Positions 54,923 to 62,509 of a DNA stretch of 64,000 bases are shown here, one piece after another. The position numbers and the translations under genes were made by a program. How positions within the stretch are numbered: the first letter of the stretch is position 1; every line of letters starts with the position of its first letter. Source of the stretch: SYFY01 sp031385325 (lineage in GTDB: Bacteria > Pseudomonadota > Gammaproteobacteria > Pseudomonadales > Azotimanducaceae); contig JANNBJ010000052.1 of the NCBI GenBank assembly GCA_031385325.1, positions 1 through 64,000 on the forward strand, read 5' to 3'. The notes beneath the pieces are model-generated. The model made no database searches. It had not been told where the DNA came from and saw nothing but the letters and a program-made list of their open reading frames with translations.

Positions 54923-55579
54923 TCAGCAGTTGCCCTGCTCGAGCAGCGTCAGCATGCGTTCCGCAGCTCGGTCGGCGCAGCTCGTGATTTCTACCGCTGA
55001 CGGCGTGGCCAGTCCGAACAATGTCACCTCGAAAATCTGCATGCGCAGCAGCCCGCAGAAGAGCCTCGCCGCATGACGTTGGTCTGAGATCCTCCAGCCT
55101 GCTTTGTTTACCCAGATGTCCAAGTAACCGACGAACAGCGCTTCTGCCACACCCAAAGTGGCTTCGGCATAACGTGTCCCCAGGTTCGGAATTCGCCAGG
55201 CGTCCGCGATGACTACCCGGTACAAGCCCAGTTGATCCGGTGACAACACGTGCTGCAGGTACTCGGTTCCCGCCGCACGTAAAGCAGTCGCGGGCGCCAA
55301 ACCGTACCAGGCAGGTTCAGCGTCACGAGCCGGCGATGGCAGCCCCGCTTTTGCATCACTGCATGCAGTCTGGATGACCGCGTCGAACAGGTCTTCCTTG
55401 CTGCGGAAGTGTCGGTAGAGAGTCTTGATCGACACCCCTGCGTCGGCGGCGATGTGGTTCACCGACGCCGCGGAAAAGCCTGAAGCCAGAAACGCGCGGT
55501 GTGCGGCCGCCACGATGATGGCCTGCTTGTGCGCCATCAACGATGCCTTGGGGTTGTCCGCTGACCAGGTCTTTACCAA
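54923..55579 (-). CDS. TetR-family transcriptional regulator
   Basis: This 218-residue repressor uses a TTG at 55579 or, less extended, an ATG at 55537. N-terminal HTH: AIIVAAAHRAFLASGFSAAS and VNHIAADAGVSIKTLYRHFR, followed by SKEDLFDAVI. The C-terminal ligand domain is TetR_C-like (AARLFCGLLRMQIFEVTLFG). Three matching palindromes lie just upstream, between this gene and the divergent oxidoreductase operon, so it almost certainly represses both. The ligand may be a substrate of the FAD monooxygenase. Confidence 0.92.
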   Translation of the reverse strand: MVKTWSADNPKASLMAHKQAIIVAAAHRAFLASGFSAASVNHIAADAGVSIKTLYRHFRSKEDLFDAVIQTACSDAKAGLPSPARDAEPAWYGLAPATALRAAGTEYLQHVLSPDQLGLYRVVIADAWRIPNLGTRYAEATLGVAEALFVGYLDIWVNKAGWRISDQRHAARLFCGLLRMQIFEVTLFGLATPSAVEITSCADRAAERMLTLLEQGNC

Positions 55580-55612
55580 TTCAAAAAGCCTCTTTGTCTT
55601 GACGAAGCATTC

Positions 55613-55676
55613 GACAGTAGTTACTGTCGTTAATGTAACAGTGATCGCTGTCGTTTATTAGACAGTAGTTGCTGTC
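55613..55676. promoter_or_regulatory. Three phased operators for the TetR regulator
   Basis: Three 16-bp near-palindromes occur at 55613-55628 (GACAGTAGTTACTGTC, perfect), 55637-55652 (AACAGTGATCGCTGTC) and 55661-55676 (GACAGTAGTTGCTGTC). Starts are exactly 24 bases apart. They lie 34 bases upstream of the TetR start and about 140 bases upstream of the operon. This is a typical divergent autoregulated operator array. Confidence 0.85.
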
Positions 55677-55813
55677 CTTAAGCCCGCACAACTTACCCGG
55701 CCGATGGGAATTGGCAAACAGGATACGCGCGGCTGGCGAACCAGCAGTGGTTTGATCGAACAAATTGCGCGGGGGATCGGGGTGAGGGCTAGTCGAACTA
55801 CCGGGGGTGAAAG

Positions 55814-56464
55814 ATGAAAGTCGTGATTTTTGGCGCTACCGGCGCAACAGGAAAACACCTTGTCCAGCAGGCTCTGGATCGAGGCCACGAGGTGGTCGCG
55901 TTCGTTCGGGATCCCGGTCGGATGAATATCTCCCACGACGCCCTGCGTTGCGAAATCGGTGATGTGCTGCGGAAGGAAACACTCTCACCGGCAGTGGCGC
56001 AGTGTGATGCCGTGTTGTCTGCACTCGGGACGTTTCCGGATACCAAAGCCGATGTTGCTCGCCGGCAGGCGGATGAGCCGGTGTGCTCTGTCGGAACGAC
56101 ACACATCCTCGAAGTCATGCGGGCACACGGTGTACGCCGGATTCTTGTTGAAACGGCAGCGTGTATCGGCAGCAGTCGGGCGACAGGTCGATTTGGCGCC
56201 GGTGCCATCGTTCATGCGGTCATGCGCAAGGTGATGCAGGACAAGGAGCGCCAGGAAGAAATCCTTCGGCGCAGCGGCAGCGAGTGGACGATCCTGCGGC
56301 CGGCAAAACTCAAGGAAGGACCGTCAAAAGGAAGGCTCGAGGCCGATGAACACTTGCCATGGTCATTGTTGTCCTCGGCCACCCGAGCCGATGTCGCAAC
56401 GTTCATGCTCGACGCGCTGGAGGACCCGCGCTCAATCCAGCGGATCTACACGATTCGGCATTGA
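55814..56464 (+). CDS. NAD(P)H-binding SDR-like oxidoreductase
   Basis: This 216-residue protein has a GGGGGTGAAAG ribosome site. The nucleotide motif is KVVIFGATGATGKHLVQQAL (G-x-x-G-x-x-G near residue 7), followed by VVAFVRDPGRM and CDAVLSALGTFP. The C-terminal part has EWTILRPAKLKEG and RADVATFMLDALEDP, as in atypical SDRs (SDR_a5/NmrA-like), which often reduce flavins or quinones or sense redox. First gene of the TetR-controlled operon. Confidence 0.9.
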   Translation: MKVVIFGATGATGKHLVQQALDRGHEVVAFVRDPGRMNISHDALRCEIGDVLRKETLSPAVAQCDAVLSALGTFPDTKADVARRQADEPVCSVGTTHILEVMRAHGVRRILVETAACIGSSRATGRFGAGAIVHAVMRKVMQDKERQEEILRRSGSEWTILRPAKLKEGPSKGRLEADEHLPWSLLSSATRADVATFMLDALEDPRSIQRIYTIRH

Positions 56465-56509
56465 TCTAGTGACGGCGCTTACCTTCGAATTCTGTGGATT
56501 GGCAAATCG

Positions 56510-58186
56510 GTGACAGAAGACATGCGTGAAACAACCCTGCAGCTGGATGTCCCGGTAGTGATCTGTGGTAGTGGTCCCGTTGGACTTGCCATGGCAATCG
56601 AACTGGCGATGGCAGGCGTGCAGTCTCTTGTGATCGAACGGCATGCAGGTACCGCGGTTCATCCAAAGGCTCGCAACATCAATTCGCGCTCCATGGAGAT
56701 CATCCGCGGCTGGGATGCTCAGACACTTGCCGCGATGCATGCGCTGGATCTTGATCCGGCATGGAAAGAGCAGATCGTCTACACCCGTTCCCTCGGCGGT
56801 GAAGAATTCGGACGGATGCGTACTGCCGGTTTTTCCGGAGCGGGACTCGCAGTCAGTCCGGAAACGCCGGTGCTGACTTCACAGGATTTATTCGAGCCCG
56901 TGTTTCTCGCATCTGCCCGGCGTTCGGGACGCAGCGACGTGCGCTTCGAACAGCAGATGACCGGGTTTGAAGTGGACGGCGACTGTGTGCGTATACATGT
57001 TGAAGGCAGGCGCGATCCGGACGGGGAGGCACAGCTCTACACGTTGACCTGCCGTTATCTGATCGCCGCCGATGGCGCAGATAGCGGCATCCGCCGTCAA
57101 CTCGGCATACCGGTCAGCGGCCGGACCACGATCGGTCACTATGTCAACGTCCACTACACCGCAGATCTCAGCCGTTGGACAGACGATCGGCGGGCCGTCA
57201 TGTTCTGGGTAGCTGACGATGACGCACGCGGTGTATTCCAGCCGCTGGATGGTCGTGGTCGGTGGTTATGCCAGATTGCCTATGACGGCAAGCCCGAAAC
57301 ACTCGCTGCGTGGAACGCTGATGTTTGCCGCGCGTGGATCCGGGAAATGGTGAAGGATCCTGAACTTGCCATCGATATCCACGCCATCGGTTCGTGGACC
57401 ATGAATGCGACCGTTGCGGACCAGTTCAGCCGCGGACCGGTGTTCCTAGTGGGTGATGCTGCCCAGCAGATGCCGCCCACCGGCGGCTTTGGCGTGAATA
57501 CCGGTTTGCAGGGCGTGCATAACCTGGCGTGGAAACTCGCCGCAGTGCTCAAGGGGCATGCCGGACCACGACTCCTCGAGAGTTATGAATCGGAGCGCCG
57601 ACCGGTTGCCATCCGCAATACAGAACGCTCACTGTCCAATTCGCGGGTGGTCATGCGGGTCGCATCGGCGGGACAGGGAACACATCCCGATGGTCTGACA
57701 CCTGCACAGGCCGTAGCACAGACCCGTGAATACGGGAACTTCCTCGGGATGGAGTTTGGTCCGACGTATGACGGTGAATTCATCACGGCGGATGGTGTCC
57801 CGCTGCCTGTGGTTGCCAATCCGATTTCGGACTATCTGCCATCGGCGGCGCCGGGCCATCGGTTGCCTCACGCATTGGTGCTGGCGGACGGTGAAAGCCG
57901 GTCAACCCTCGATCTCGTGCAGCGGTCCATCGTGCTGCTGTCTTTCGAAGATCGCCGTTGGAAGGATGCGATAACCGTGTTGTCCACCACTTACCCCATC
58001 CGTCAGGTCAGCGTCGCGCCCCGTGACGATGTCGGTGCGTTGTTCGGCATCGAACCTGATGGCGCTGTGCTGGTGCGCCCGGACGGTTATGTGGCGGCCC
58101 GCTGGACGCATCTTCCGGATGATCCGGAGCGCTTGATCAGCGACGCGCTTGCGCGTCTGCTCGGCCGCTTCCCGATCGAGGCGTGA
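56510..58186 (+). CDS. FAD-dependent aromatic hydroxylase (PheA/TfdB type)
   Basis: This 558-residue class A flavin monooxygenase is shown from a GTG at 56510; the ATG at 56522 is an alternative. FAD motif VPVVICGSGPVGLAMAIELA and the R in NINSRSMEII, the DG motif CRYLIAADGADSGIRRQLG, and FLVGDAAQQMPPTGGFGVNT with G-L-Q for the ribityl chain. The C-terminal thioredoxin-like domain (residues about 460-558) is typical of phenol/polyketide hydroxylases. It probably hydroxylates a ring compound with NAD(P)H. It overlaps the next gene by one base (TGATG). Confidence 0.92.
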   Translation: MTEDMRETTLQLDVPVVICGSGPVGLAMAIELAMAGVQSLVIERHAGTAVHPKARNINSRSMEIIRGWDAQTLAAMHALDLDPAWKEQIVYTRSLGGEEFGRMRTAGFSGAGLAVSPETPVLTSQDLFEPVFLASARRSGRSDVRFEQQMTGFEVDGDCVRIHVEGRRDPDGEAQLYTLTCRYLIAADGADSGIRRQLGIPVSGRTTIGHYVNVHYTADLSRWTDDRRAVMFWVADDDARGVFQPLDGRGRWLCQIAYDGKPETLAAWNADVCRAWIREMVKDPELAIDIHAIGSWTMNATVADQFSRGPVFLVGDAAQQMPPTGGFGVNTGLQGVHNLAWKLAAVLKGHAGPRLLESYESERRPVAIRNTERSLSNSRVVMRVASAGQGTHPDGLTPAQAVAQTREYGNFLGMEFGPTYDGEFITADGVPLPVVANPISDYLPSAAPGHRLPHALVLADGESRSTLDLVQRSIVLLSFEDRRWKDAITVLSTTYPIRQVSVAPRDDVGALFGIEPDGAVLVRPDGYVAARWTHLPDDPERLISDALARLLGRFPIEA

Positions 58187-58737
58187 TGGACCAATCAATC
58201 GAGCGAATGGAGAACCATGAGATGTCTAGAACAACCCAGGACGTGCAGCAGTCAGTCAAACCGCCAACAGGACAGGCGCCGCCGCCACGCTCGCTGATAA
58301 AGGCGTGGACGCGCGCTCATGTCTGGCTCAATCGCCTCACCGGCGGTCATGCGTTCAACACCATGAAAGGTGACGAAGTCTGCTTTGTGACGATGACCGG
58401 TGCGAAGAGCGGCCGTCGCCTGACCATTCCGTTGATGCACGTACCGTATGAGCGGGGCGTGTTGCTGGTCGCATCGCTTGGCGGCGCACCGAAGAATCCG
58501 GTTTGGTACAACAACCTCGTCAGGCACCCGCAGATCGTTGTGCGGTATCGCGCCAACCCGCCGATGAACCTGATCGCACGCCTCGCGAAACCCGAAGAGA
58601 AGGCTGCGTTGTGGCCGATCTGCGACCGGCACTACGCACCTTATGCGGAGTACCGGTCGCGTACCGATCGCGACATTCCGATCTTTATCTGTCTGCTGCA
58701 AGAGATTGGCAATCCGGACCAGGCAAGATCTGATTGA
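58186..58737 (+). CDS. DDN/nitroreductase-like deazaflavin (F420)-dependent family protein
   Basis: The ATG at 58186 shares a base with the FAD hydroxylase stop (183 residues); an ATG at 58222 with GGAG upstream is also possible. The split-barrel FMN/F420-binding fold shows VCFVTMTGAKSGRRLTIPLM, VLLVASLGGAPKNPVWYNNL and VRHPQIVVRYRANPPM. The family (DUF385) includes mycobacterial Ddn. F420 is not generally present in gammaproteobacteria, so the cofactor may be different. Third gene of the operon. Confidence 0.85.
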   Translation: MDQSIERMENHEMSRTTQDVQQSVKPPTGQAPPPRSLIKAWTRAHVWLNRLTGGHAFNTMKGDEVCFVTMTGAKSGRRLTIPLMHVPYERGVLLVASLGGAPKNPVWYNNLVRHPQIVVRYRANPPMNLIARLAKPEEKAALWPICDRHYAPYAEYRSRTDRDIPIFICLLQEIGNPDQARSD

Positions 58738-58765
58738 GCAGAGTAACCCTGACGCAGGTCTCTCA

Positions 58766-58875
58766 CATGGCGGCGCTGACAAAGGTGCCCCCGGTCCGCG
58801 GCGTGCAGCAACGCCGTATTACACTGCGTATCTCATCGACCCGGACGGCAACAACGTTGAATCGGGGTATCGTGG
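58766..58875 (+). pseudogene. Remnant of a VOC-family gene (C-terminal piece)
   Basis: One frame here reads HGGADKGAPGPRRAATPYYT and AYLIDPDGNNVESGY, the C-terminal end of a glyoxalase/VOC protein, with the usual GAPGxR...YY-x-A-y-l-x-DPDGNN-v-E pattern. No start or N-terminal domain precedes it, since the oxidoreductase stop is only 30 bases upstream. It is a deletion remnant, perhaps once the fourth gene of the operon. Confidence 0.7.
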
Positions 58876-58977
58876 GTTGGATCTAGTCGCAGGATGCCGT
58901 TCGGCCGGGTACGGTCTCAATCCGACCGTTTGTTGAGCCCGAATGGCCGGGTCTGGCTTCTTTGGTGGCAATTGCTC

Positions 58978-59260
58978 TGTGTTGTTACGTTACTCGTCCG
59001 GCACAGTGTGTCGACCGGCTATCGGTCAATAGCACCGGCCAGGTCGTCTACCAGCTAAAGAATCCCTTCCGCGACGGCACCTCGCACGTCCTGTTCAGTC
59101 CCGCAGACTTTATCGCTCGCCTTGCCGCTCTCGGACCGCGACCGCGCCAATCTCACCCGCTATCACGGTGTATTCGTTCCCGCCTCACCACTCAGGCAAC
59201 ACATCGTTCCAGCCGCGCACAAACCCCGCAGGCCGGAAGCCTGCGCAAAGCCACACCAGA
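58978..59260 (+). pseudogene. IS91-family transposase fragment (C-terminal, frameshifted)
   Basis: Frame 1 reads CCYVTRPAQCVDRLSVNSTG, QVVYQLKNPFRDGTSHVLFS and PADFIARLAALGPRPR. After a frameshift near 59142 another frame continues ANLTRYHGVFVPASPLRQHI. Together they match the C-terminal end of IS91-type HUH transposases (…YRDGTTHV.F.PLDFIARLAALVP.PR.NLTRYHGVFAP). The N-terminal catalytic part is gone. A dead element. Confidence 0.75.
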
Positions 59261-59702
59261 CTCTCCCTGATCTATTCGTCGAACACTCATAACCCACGAC
59301 GTCGGCCATCCCTGCACAGCTCTATTCCGAACTTCCCCTTTCGCTCATAAAACCGTAGGTCATTCACCATCTTCCGTGGGAGAGCTTCACAGGCGTCTGA
59401 TCGTTCGCCCGCTCTTCTCCGATCACCGCAAACTTTCGCCTGCAGCAGTACTTCGCGATCATCGAAAAAACACCCGTTATCCTTCCTCATATAGACGCCC
59501 CATTTGCCAACCTGAAAACATCATCCGATGCATTCAGATCAACAAAACTGCGAACATTCCAACCCGCGATCGCCACGTAGCCCGAAGCTCTTCTTACCCG
59601 CCCGGCCGTCACATCCTTGCCGAGAACAGCACTGCGATAGCCACGCTGGTTGGCCTCGACCGGCTTCTCATACCGTTGCGCCGCAGCAGTGACTGAATGT
59701 GA
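59261..59702. other. Debris between two transposase remnants
   Basis: No intact gene is visible. Short frames on either strand (for example minus 59487-59702 with GYVAIAGWNVRSFVDLNASD) have no clear family. Most likely decayed mobile-element sequence. Confidence 0.4.
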
Positions 59703-60020
59703 CGCCGCACAGCTCCGCCGCATCAATCCGATCCGTCTTCACTGCCTTGCCCGCTCGCCGCGGAATACCCGATGGCGATACCACTTCGCACGGATAACCA
59801 CGGTCCTGCAGATCGCCCTGCAGTGAAAAGCCTACATACGACGCGTCCTAGCAGACCTTCAGCGCAACCCCACCAAAGTACTTCCGCACGTTCTCCAGTT
59901 GTCCAACAAGGCCCTTCAGCGTCGGCCGACATTGAAAGCTCAAAACCTCTCCCGTCTGCCGGTCCAGCGCCGAACCGAACCGTGATACTGGACATCGTCG
60001 ACATCGATACCAACACTCAC
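59703..60020 (-). pseudogene. IS110-family transposase N-terminal remnant
   Basis: On the minus strand from a GTG at 60020: VSVGIDVDDVQYHGSV, frameshift, TGEVLSFQCRPTLKGLVGQL, VRKYFGGVALKVC, then a TAG at 59850 where the family has a catalytic glutamate (C-y-E-A-s-y-v-G-f), then DASYVGFSLQGDLQDRGYPC and EVVSPSGIPRRAGKAVKTDR with IDAAEL. This is the RuvC-like DEDD part of an IS110 transposase. It is broken by a stop and shifts and has lost its C-terminal domain. Confidence 0.75.
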
Positions 60021-60189
60021 TTCTTTCTGATTCGTAGACGTCTCCTGATTGCTGGCGTGGCCGAAAAACCACTTGAGGTATCCACCAACATCGGCTCCCC
60101 TCAAGTCAAGGAGGGGGCGTCTATTTCTTCTATCCTCTGCAGCGGAACTGGGCGGCAGGGAACTGACCGAGCATCATTGGCAGAGCCGT

Positions 60190-60339
60190 TTAGCCTGGCT
60201 GGCTAGGCTGATCCGCTCGCGTGGCAGTGATGCCAGAGCCTTCCAGCCACTCCCGGACTCTTTCTTCCATCATTTCCCGCTTGGAGGACCACGGGTTGCC
60301 ACGCAGGGGCAAATAGTCGCCGGTGCGGGCCTTAGCCAT
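60190..60339 (-). CDS. Possible 49-residue protein
   Basis: A minus-strand frame from the ATG at 60339 to a TAA at 60190 encodes MAKARTGDYLPLRGNPWSSK and REMMEERVREWLEGSG, which is basic and helical. It starts 43 bases after the ATPase stop on the same strand. No clear ribosome site and no recognised family, so it may be chance. Confidence 0.3.
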   Translation of the reverse strand: MAKARTGDYLPLRGNPWSSKREMMEERVREWLEGSGITATRADQPSQPG

Positions 60340-60382
60340 GGCGGATGCTATGCGCCGGATCCCGGAGCGATGCCAATGGAAA

Positions 60383-61558
60383 TCACGTTCTCAGAAGTCG
60401 GAGCGTCTCGGACAGGCCCATCGCCTCAATCCCCGCTCCCATCGGGAAAGCTTCGTCCGTGCCGCAGACGACCAGGCAGCGTTCGGGATCGATGTCCTCC
60501 CGGGCGTGATGGAAGCCGCGTTCCAGTTTGGGCGAGCGGCCGCGCTTGATTTCCAGTGCCCATGGCTTGCGGTGCCCCGGTAATTCGAGGACCAGATCGA
60601 TTTCCGCGCCTGCAGCGCTGCGGTAGAACGAAGCGCGGGAGCCTTCCGGGAGGTTGGCAAGGATGTTTTCGATGACGAAGCCCTCCCAGCTCGCGCCCAT
60701 CCGGGAGTAACCGAGGAGATTCTCCATCGTCCCGAGTCCGAGCAGGTGGTGGAGAAGGCCACTATCGCGGAGATAGATTCGTGGTGATTTCACCAGGCGC
60801 TTGGAGGTGTTTGCGTGCCATGGATCGAGCCGCCGCAACAGGAAAAGATCCACGAAAAGATCCATGTAGGCCGCAAGGGTCTTCCCGGACACTGCGAGGC
60901 TTCTGGCGAGATGGGCGGCGTTGAGCAGGCCGCCGTGCTCATGGGCGAGCATCGACCAGAAGCGACGCAAGGTTTCTGCCGCGATGCGCGGGCCGAGCTG
61001 GGGAATATCCCGTTCAAGATAGCTGCGGATGAAGGCTTCCCGCCAGCGGGCGCTGCGCACGTCATTCGGGGCGGTGAAGCTATCTGGAAAGCCGCCCCGC
61101 AGCCAAAGATCTTCCATCCGCTCCTCTCCCACTTCCGCCACGGTTAGTCCCGTGAGTTCCACGCAGGCCAGCCGCCCCGCAAGGCTTTCGCTGCTCTGGC
61201 GGAGAAGGTCGATGGAAGCGGAGCCGAGTAGCAAGAATTGGCCCGAGCGCCGTCCCTGTCTCTTCGCCTGATCGATCAGACTCCGCAGCACGGGAAACAA
61301 CTCGGGAACTCGGTGAATCTCGTCGAGAATCACCAGCTTGTCCCCATGTCGGGAAAGATAGTCTGCTGGGTCCGCCAGCTTTGCCAGATCGGCGGGATGC
61401 TCCAAATCGATATACAGCGCTTCCGTTTTCTTGGCGATTTCGAGTGCCATGGTGGTTTTTCCCACCTGCCGCGGGCCAAGCACTGCTACCGCCGGGAATT
61501 GGCCGAGCAGTTCCCCGGTGTGGACTTGAATCAAACGCGGAAACATCCGAGTAATCAT
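60383..61558 (-). CDS. AAA ATPase with DUF4143 domain
   Basis: This 391-residue protein has an N-terminal AAA_14 ATPase: Walker A AVAVLGPRQVGKTTMALEIA, Walker B DKLVILDEIHRVPELFPVLR, sensor FLLLGSASIDLLRQSSESLA with GRLACVELTGLTVAEV. The C-terminal half is DUF4143 with the wHTH and a restriction-nuclease-like core (GAEIDLVLELPGHRKPWALE then IKRG). These stand-alone ATPases are very common, move between strains and have no firmly known role, although phage defence or toxin-like roles have been proposed. It lies in a mobile-element-rich region. Confidence 0.92.
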   Translation of the reverse strand: MITRMFPRLIQVHTGELLGQFPAVAVLGPRQVGKTTMALEIAKKTEALYIDLEHPADLAKLADPADYLSRHGDKLVILDEIHRVPELFPVLRSLIDQAKRQGRRSGQFLLLGSASIDLLRQSSESLAGRLACVELTGLTVAEVGEERMEDLWLRGGFPDSFTAPNDVRSARWREAFIRSYLERDIPQLGPRIAAETLRRFWSMLAHEHGGLLNAAHLARSLAVSGKTLAAYMDLFVDLFLLRRLDPWHANTSKRLVKSPRIYLRDSGLLHHLLGLGTMENLLGYSRMGASWEGFVIENILANLPEGSRASFYRSAAGAEIDLVLELPGHRKPWALEIKRGRSPKLERGFHHAREDIDPERCLVVCGTDEAFPMGAGIEAMGLSETLRLLRT

Positions 61559-62509
61559 GGACTTTTATTCCACGATTGCAAGGTTGATTTGTGGGCAGCC
61601 TCTGATGAAAGAGCAGACGATCATCAAACCCTCACGGCACCGCCACCTTCACCCGGACAAAACGCCTGCCCGCGCCGCTGGCGGGGATTGGCACTGTGAC
61701 CCATCCCTGATTAAAAAAAGCCTGCGAATCCGGCACACCTGTCGTGACCTTGAAGCCGTAATCCCCGAGGCCACTCAATCGCGGCGCGATCGGTTCCTTC
61801 GCGGTGGCAGGGTCAGCATCGAAGACACGATGATCGACTGTCATCGGGTGGTTGGCGTGGCGATTTGGGCAACGGCGTCAAGCTGTGCCAGAGCAGCGTG
61901 CTTTGGTGCATGACGCTTCCCCCGAGCTTACTGTGAGTAACACCATCTTGGGCCAATCAGCGGCTGATCGAATACCGCCGACAAGTCCCCCAAGAGAGCC
62001 CGCATCGCCGGTCGGAGTTCGAAGCCAATCCGATCCCAGATCGATCAACGCCTGGGCAAACGTGCCATCGAATTGCAGATGACTAAACAGGTGTCATACG
62101 AGACCCCACCACCCACGGTTCGCAGGCAGCGCCGTACCCCGCCCGACATCTGGATCGAATAACGCGATGCCACGACACGCAGATCTTCGGAAGGTCGAGG
62201 GACCATGACCCGGATCTGTCGCTTGTGCAGCGTGCGGCGCCACCAGAACAGAATCGCTGCCAGCATGGTGTTGGTCACTTTCATTCGTTCGATATCAATA
62301 GGCAGATTTTCAGAACAGGGCGGTTCGTTGGTGTCGTTAAGTGCGTTGGCGCACAGACGCCGGGCGACGCCTCGCCGAGCATCGGCCCCCTGCTGACGCC
62401 TAAGGGAAGGACTTTTCCTCGTTCCTGGAAGAGCGAAGCGTTGCGCGCTGCACAGCCTTGCGAGTCTGTGCAACGAAGTCTGACACGCGTTCACTTCCGG
62501 AGGATTCCC
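61559..62509. other. About 950 bases with pseudogene debris
   Basis: Apart from the fused fragment at 61632-61844 I see no gene. A minus-strand frame at 62045-62569 has no recognised domain (MKVTNTMLAAILFWWRRTLH is the only notable stretch). A small hairpin, TGCACAG with CTGTGCA, lies at 62449-62472 just before the kinase ribosome site. Confidence 0.4.
61632..61844 (-). pseudogene. Fused fragments of two unrelated genes
   Basis: The 70-codon frame reads IAPRLSGLGDYGFKVTTGVP with DSQAFFNQGW, which resembles the N-terminal start of TPR proteins (gLG-x-y-x-x-v-T-T-x-x-x-x-x-Q-x-F-F-x-Q-G). It then turns abruptly into VTVPIPASGAGRRFVRVKVA with a final VP, the kind of strand that ends large secreted beta proteins. 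A deletion joining two genes best explains it. Family calls are by eye. Confidence 0.4.
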
